From the NCBI GenBank assembly GCA_031273405.1, contig JAISRW010000001.1, forward strand, positions 1 to 9,126: a DNA stretch of 9,126 bases. The letters are read 5' to 3'. This DNA comes from Treponema sp. GTDB taxonomy: Bacteria > Spirochaetota > Spirochaetia > Treponematales > Breznakiellaceae. This document shows, piece after piece, positions 6,213 to 9,126 of this stretch. The translations under genes and the position numbers were made by a program. The stretch's first letter is position 1. Each line of letters opens with the position of its first letter. The notes under the pieces were generated by a model. That model ran no database searches. It worked only from the letters and a program-made list of their open reading frames with translations, and was not told the origin of the DNA.

Positions 6213-7049
6213 TTACCAGTTTAAAACCACGCCGACGCCAAGTTTGTTTACCGGTATAGTGACATCAATAAGACTTTCGCCGTATCCCGAAAAATAGTAG
6301 AGATAGAGGAAGAATTTGCTGCCGAACAGGGGATAGCTATACGAACCCTGCAAAGCGCCCTTGAAATCCCCGAAGTCAACGTTTGTTCTCGTATAAAGCG
6401 CAAACATATGTTTGTTGTAACGGTACACCGCGGTAAAGTCGAAAAGACCCAGATAGTTGACCATATCGGCATGGGTGTCGTTTTTGACCACCGTATACCA
6501 AACCCGCGGGTACAGTTGAACGCCTTTGATCGAAAGGGGGAGGGCAAAACAGAAACGGTCCCAGGCTCTGCTGAACGGGCCGTCGCGTCCGTTCGATCGA
6601 TGGGCCCAGGAAATATTCACGCCCTGGAAAAACCTGTCCGGTTCGTCGGCTTCGCCAAAGGGAAGGGTAATATAAAACTCCGGGGCGTAATTCGTATCAC
6701 GGAAGGGCACCGAAGGCGAAAAGATTTGCCACCATGCCTGCATGGTAAACGTAACGCCGGCGGATAATTTGAGGGGGCTTATATTTCTGACGATGTCCTT
6801 TCTGAACATTATCTGTAACAGCGCTTCCCGGGCATCCCTGTCTTCGTGGCTCGCGAAATCCCAGGAAAAGGGCAAAAATTTGACATCGATAAAATCCCCG
6901 TCAAAATCCCCGTCAAAATCCCAGCCTGAAACCGCAAGGGGAGCAAACTGGGGGAAGACGCGGGAAGGCGCGGAAAGCAGCAGCACGGCGCAAAACAGAG
7001 CGAACACCAAACGCGGGCACGTCACCATCGGCTTTATAACGAAATACAC
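6213..7049 (-). CDS. pldA: Outer-membrane phospholipase A (OMPLA family)
   Basis: The product is 278 aa, the usual OMPLA size. This outer-membrane beta-barrel hydrolyses phospholipids that reach the outer leaflet and depends on Ca and dimerisation. The signature is clear: SWAHRSNGRDGPFSRAWDR at 147-165 gives catalytic H150 and S152 in HxSNG, with calcium-site S160. FRDTNYAPEFYITLPFGE (116-133) and the ending YFSGYGESLIDV...LGVGVVLNW also match the family. The residue equivalent to the third catalytic residue (Asn156 in the E. coli enzyme) is Asp164 here. A signal peptide spans about residues 1-34 (VFALFCAVLLLSAP core). The start is GTG at 7049, with AAGG eight bases upstream; ATG at 7028 is an alternative and would give a shorter signal n-region. 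The gene overlaps the end of the DUF3943 gene by 16 bases, so the two are cotranscribed and probably translationally coupled. Confidence 0.93.
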   Translation of the reverse strand: MYFVIKPMVTCPRLVFALFCAVLLLSAPSRVFPQFAPLAVSGWDFDGDFDGDFIDVKFLPFSWDFASHEDRDAREALLQIMFRKDIVRNISPLKLSAGVTFTMQAWWQIFSPSVPFRDTNYAPEFYITLPFGEADEPDRFFQGVNISWAHRSNGRDGPFSRAWDRFCFALPLSIKGVQLYPRVWYTVVKNDTHADMVNYLGLFDFTAVYRYNKHMFALYTRTNVDFGDFKGALQGSYSYPLFGSKFFLYLYYFSGYGESLIDVTIPVNKLGVGVVLNW

Positions 7050-8503
7050 AGGCCAAGCCTTGCGCAGTTGTACCAGCGGCTTACATTCGGGAATTCGGCA
7101 TCCGCCTCCTGTTCCATGTTAAAGTGCAGTATAGAAAAACTGTCCGCCGCATAAAGTGAAATTCTTCGGGTAAGCGGAAACACCCAGTTTAGTTCGCTCT
7201 CGAAAAAAATGGCGTTCACCGTAAAAACGAGCGTTTTGGGAATACTCCAGGTATCATAGAGGCGCAGGTTCAGCGTAACGGATTGCCCCGGTTTTTCCTC
7301 ATTCCGAAGATCCTGCAGTTGCATGGCGATCTTTGTGTTTACGCCTAAAAGATAACAGTTATAGTCGTCGCGGTTAATTCCCCCGTTATAATCCGCTACG
7401 GCCCAGGGAGTAAAGCCCAGATGGAATTTAAAAGAAAACGCAAAATTGTTTTTTGTACGATGCCGCCATTTTAAGGTATAATCAACCGAGTTGGCGTTAA
7501 AGCTCACGTTTTCCGTACCGTTATTCATGTCCAGATTTTTATCAACGATATAATCGTCAAAATGAAGGCTTAAACCGCCGCTCATCTGGTTTTTCTCATC
7601 ATCCAGCAGAAGCCAGGACGCGAGGTAGCCGTCGCTGATAAAATTAAAATTGTACATAAGCGGTGAGGAGACATTCAGCATGGTCTGAAATTCAAAGTGA
7701 TCAAAAGGCGTTTTGCTGTGCTGAATAAACGGATCGCTATAGACGAGATCCGCGCCGATAAAAACCGACGGCTTGTGCCAGGTTGTGTCTACATGCTCCT
7801 GCTCAAGAAATTGGGCGTTACTCCAGGAAAAACCAAAGGCGAATGACGCGTCGTATATCCTGCCGGGTCCCGGCGCCGGGCCGTAGCCCCTGAGGGCGGC
7901 GGTAATCCGGTCTGTAGGACTCAGCACGGTGGCCGCCACCTTCCCGCCGCCGCCGGTTTTGTCAAGTTCAAGATAGAGGCGGTGGAGGATCTCGCCCAGG
8001 GCGATCCCGCCCCCCACCGTGTTTATCACGTCGCTCATTGCGGGGCTGGCCGCCTCGCCCAGGGCTTCCCATGAGAAACTGCCGAAAGCGGAAGAAAGAA
8101 TGGATTCGTAAAAGCCGAAATTGTTGGAGCGCGCGGAAGCAAAATAGATACCCCCGGCATAGGGGTGTAAAAACTGATTCACCAGAAAAATATCGCCCCC
8201 CTGCCCTAGTTCAAAATCCCAAACCCTGGGGTTTAAGTTGGCCCGTATGGAATCGGCGGTAAAATACGCCACTTCCGAATCGGGGCCGAACAAACGCCAG
8301 AAGACGTTGCCGAACAGATTGACCGCCGTATCTTCGACTATCGTGAGGGGGATATCGATGAGCAGATTGCGCTCCCGCGGTTTATAGCGGGGATCGTTTT
8401 CCTGGGCGCCCGCCGGATAGAGACAAAACGTAAAACAAACGATACAATCGACGCATACTAACAGCGTTGTTTTGAATACCCACGAACGTTTTGTCTGTTC
8501 CAT
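7034..8503 (-). CDS. DUF3943 domain protein, exported, probable outer-membrane barrel
   Basis: The product is 489 aa from the ATG at 8503. A signal peptide covers residues 1-34 (basic start MEQTKR, hydrophobic core, PAGA before QEN). The DUF3943 signature lies at about 107-177: NQFLHPYAGGIYFASARS, then GSFSWEALGE, then MSDVINTVGGGIALGE. The rest alternates short aromatic-rich strands (FAFGFSWSN, YTLKWRHRTKNNFAFSFKFHLGF, ELNWVFPLTRRI), as in a beta-barrel. The family's function is unknown. The frame is open to 8605, but ATG 8503 is preferred: AGGGAG lies eight bases upstream and the signal peptide begins there. A 21-bp tandem array stands 125 bases upstream. The following gene, pldA, overlaps its end, which suggests a joint role at the outer membrane. 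Its GC content is lower than that of the plus-strand genes. Confidence 0.85.
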   Translation of the reverse strand: MEQTKRSWVFKTTLLVCVDCIVCFTFCLYPAGAQENDPRYKPRERNLLIDIPLTIVEDTAVNLFGNVFWRLFGPDSEVAYFTADSIRANLNPRVWDFELGQGGDIFLVNQFLHPYAGGIYFASARSNNFGFYESILSSAFGSFSWEALGEAASPAMSDVINTVGGGIALGEILHRLYLELDKTGGGGKVAATVLSPTDRITAALRGYGPAPGPGRIYDASFAFGFSWSNAQFLEQEHVDTTWHKPSVFIGADLVYSDPFIQHSKTPFDHFEFQTMLNVSSPLMYNFNFISDGYLASWLLLDDEKNQMSGGLSLHFDDYIVDKNLDMNNGTENVSFNANSVDYTLKWRHRTKNNFAFSFKFHLGFTPWAVADYNGGINRDDYNCYLLGVNTKIAMQLQDLRNEEKPGQSVTLNLRLYDTWSIPKTLVFTVNAIFFESELNWVFPLTRRISLYAADSFSILHFNMEQEADAEFPNVSRWYNCARLGLCISL

Positions 8504-8577
8504 CCGATGTTCTCCCTGCCAAAAACGTTTCCCCATACAAAGCATTAACTCCTGCCGCGTTCCGTTTGAAGGCGGAT

Positions 8578-9051
8578 ATGCTCCGCAAACCCCCCAAAAC
8601 TGCACGGCGGTATGGAGGCGGACCCTCCGGGAGTCTCAACGGGCTATTCGGGAATATCTCCGGGCTGCCCGGGGGCGCCCCCGAGCCGTTTGGGAATGTC
8701 CCCCGGTCATCGGGGAATGTCCCCCGGTCATCGGGGAATGTCCCCCGGTCATCGGGGAATGTCCCCGGACCATCGGGGAATGTCCCCGGACCGTCGGGGA
8801 ATGTCCCCGGACCGTCGGGGAATTTCCCCGGACCATCGGCGAAAGTCCCCGGACCGTCGGGCAATGTACCCGGACCATCGGGGCAAGTCCCCGGACCCTC
8901 GGGGAATGTCCCCGGACCATCGGGGAATGTCCCACGGTCATCGGGGAATGTCCCCGGACCATCGGGGGGCGCCCCCGGACCGTCCCCGGAGAGGCGGGAT
9001 GAGGCCGCATGCCATATAAACGCAATAGGAGATAGATACCACGTTACCTAA
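8578..9051 (+). CDS. Doubtful ORF encoding a heptapeptide-repeat protein across the 21-bp array
   Basis: The ATG at 8578 has GAAGG five bases upstream and the frame runs 157 codons to the TAA at 9049. After a basic, proline-rich start (MLRKPPKTARRYGGGPSG) come 17 heptads, consensus G-N-V-P-G-P-S with a G-N-V-P-R-S-S variant, then a short non-repeat tail ending RYHVT. In this frame the changes at unit position 19 (CCA, CCG, CCC) are all silent, as are those at positions 4 and 10. That would fit selection on the peptide. However, one minus-strand frame (heptad FPDGPGT) shows a comparable number of silent changes, and five frames are open, so the ORF may be an accident of a stop-free repeat. No signal peptide or known domain is present; it is not collagen (no GXY register). 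The stretch 8504-9126 holds no other gene that I can support. Confidence 0.25.
   Translation: MLRKPPKTARRYGGGPSGSLNGLFGNISGLPGGAPEPFGNVPRSSGNVPRSSGNVPRSSGNVPGPSGNVPGPSGNVPGPSGNFPGPSAKVPGPSGNVPGPSGQVPGPSGNVPGPSGNVPRSSGNVPGPSGGAPGPSPERRDEAACHINAIGDRYHVT
8628..8984. repeat. Tandem array, 17 units of 21 bp
   Basis: The consensus unit is GGGGAATGTCCCC followed by GGACCATC. Exactly 17 units without any indel fill 8628-8984. The first two (8628-8669) are degenerate. Units at 8691-8753 and 8922-8942 carry CGGTCATC in the second half. Units at 8670-8690 and 8964-8984 carry GGGGGCGCCCCC in the first half. G4 and C4 blocks alternate, so either strand can form repeated short hairpins. Because 21 is a multiple of three, five of six frames stay open. 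The array lies 125 bases upstream of the DUF3943 start codon and may affect expression of that operon; a coding role on the plus strand is also possible. Confidence 0.95.
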
Positions 9052-9061
9052 AAAAAGACAA

Positions 9062-9120
9062 GGGCCTGGGAGCTTGGGGGAAAAGGGCAAAGAAAGAGGG
9101 GAGAGGGAACAGGGAAGAGG
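9062..9120 (+). other. G-run, purine-rich tract with G-quadruplex pattern
   Basis: GGG (9062-9064), GGG (9068-9070), GGGGG (9076-9080) and GGG (9085-9087) are separated by loops of three, five and four bases, which meets the usual four-run quadruplex rule. More G-runs follow (9098-9101, 9105-9107, 9112-9114) in an almost pure purine stretch from 9084 to 9120. No ORF uses it. Structure formation is a prediction. Confidence 0.5.
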
Positions 9121-9126
9121 TTATAG

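Noticed and set aside
8572..8586. Operator-like hairpin GCGGA-TATGC-TCCGC before the DUF3943 gene
   Set aside because: The stem is only five bases and no promoter could be placed with confidence in 8504-8627, so a regulatory claim is not supported.
8382..8864. Minus-strand ORF with FPDGPGT heptads
   Set aside because: It overlaps the start of the DUF3943 gene in another frame by more than 100 bases and has no ribosome-binding site. Its repeat-level silent changes are noted, but its tail argues against a real gene.
8628..8984. CRISPR array
   Set aside because: Units follow one another directly at 21 bp with no unique spacers, and no cas gene is in the window.
8612..9019. Other open frames over the array (MSPGHRG plus frame, RGHSPMV minus frame)
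   Set aside because: They are open only because the 21-bp unit lacks stops in five frames; their third-codon positions are not the variable ones.

Overview
The window looks like spirochaete chromosome, most likely a Treponema of the insect-gut type. The reasons are the gene content (a membrane-anchored parvulin-type folding factor, a DUF115/Maf-type protein, IF-1, a compact RNB exoribonuclease, a DUF3943 protein and an outer-membrane phospholipase A), the double-membrane biology these imply, and many intergenic palindromes. This assignment is inference from protein character only. The plus-strand genes are markedly GC-rich; the minus-strand pair at 6213-8503 is visibly less so.

Layout. Positions 1-136 hold a composite repeat made of three hairpins. 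A promoter-like pair (147-175) follows, then a PpiD/SurA-like anchored periplasmic chaperone (280-1803). Next is a DUF115/MAF_flag10-type gene broken into two overlapping frames (1849-2265 and 2247-3557). A second, inverted copy of the three-hairpin module (3586-3720) closes this block. The module is followed at once by infA (3737-3961), and 304 bases later by an RNB-domain ribonuclease (4266-6167). The infA-RNB gap holds two patches of short tandem repeats and a 50-codon ORF with a strong ribosome-binding site. Its first residues resemble the N terminus of Rpn/PD-(D/E)XK transposase-nuclease proteins, and it runs 11 bases into the RNB gene.

A hairpin at 6184-6205 separates the plus-strand genes from a convergent minus-strand pair: a DUF3943 protein (7034-8503) and, overlapping its end by 16 bases, an outer-membrane phospholipase A (pldA, 6213-7049). 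Both carry export signals and look like outer-membrane or periplasmic products. The chaperone at the left end is the kind of factor that helps such proteins fold, but the two units are separate.

Upstream of the DUF3943 gene there is no ordinary gene. Instead, 17 tandem units of 21 bp (8628-8984) leave five of the six frames open, and base changes between units concentrate at one codon position. A G-run and purine-rich tract ends the window (9062-9120). The observations most worth a second look are this array, the inverted three-hairpin modules, the split DUF115 gene, the Rpn-like mini-ORF overlapping the RNB start, and the Asn-to-Asp change in the phospholipase active site. I found no rRNA, tRNA, CRISPR array or intact transposase.
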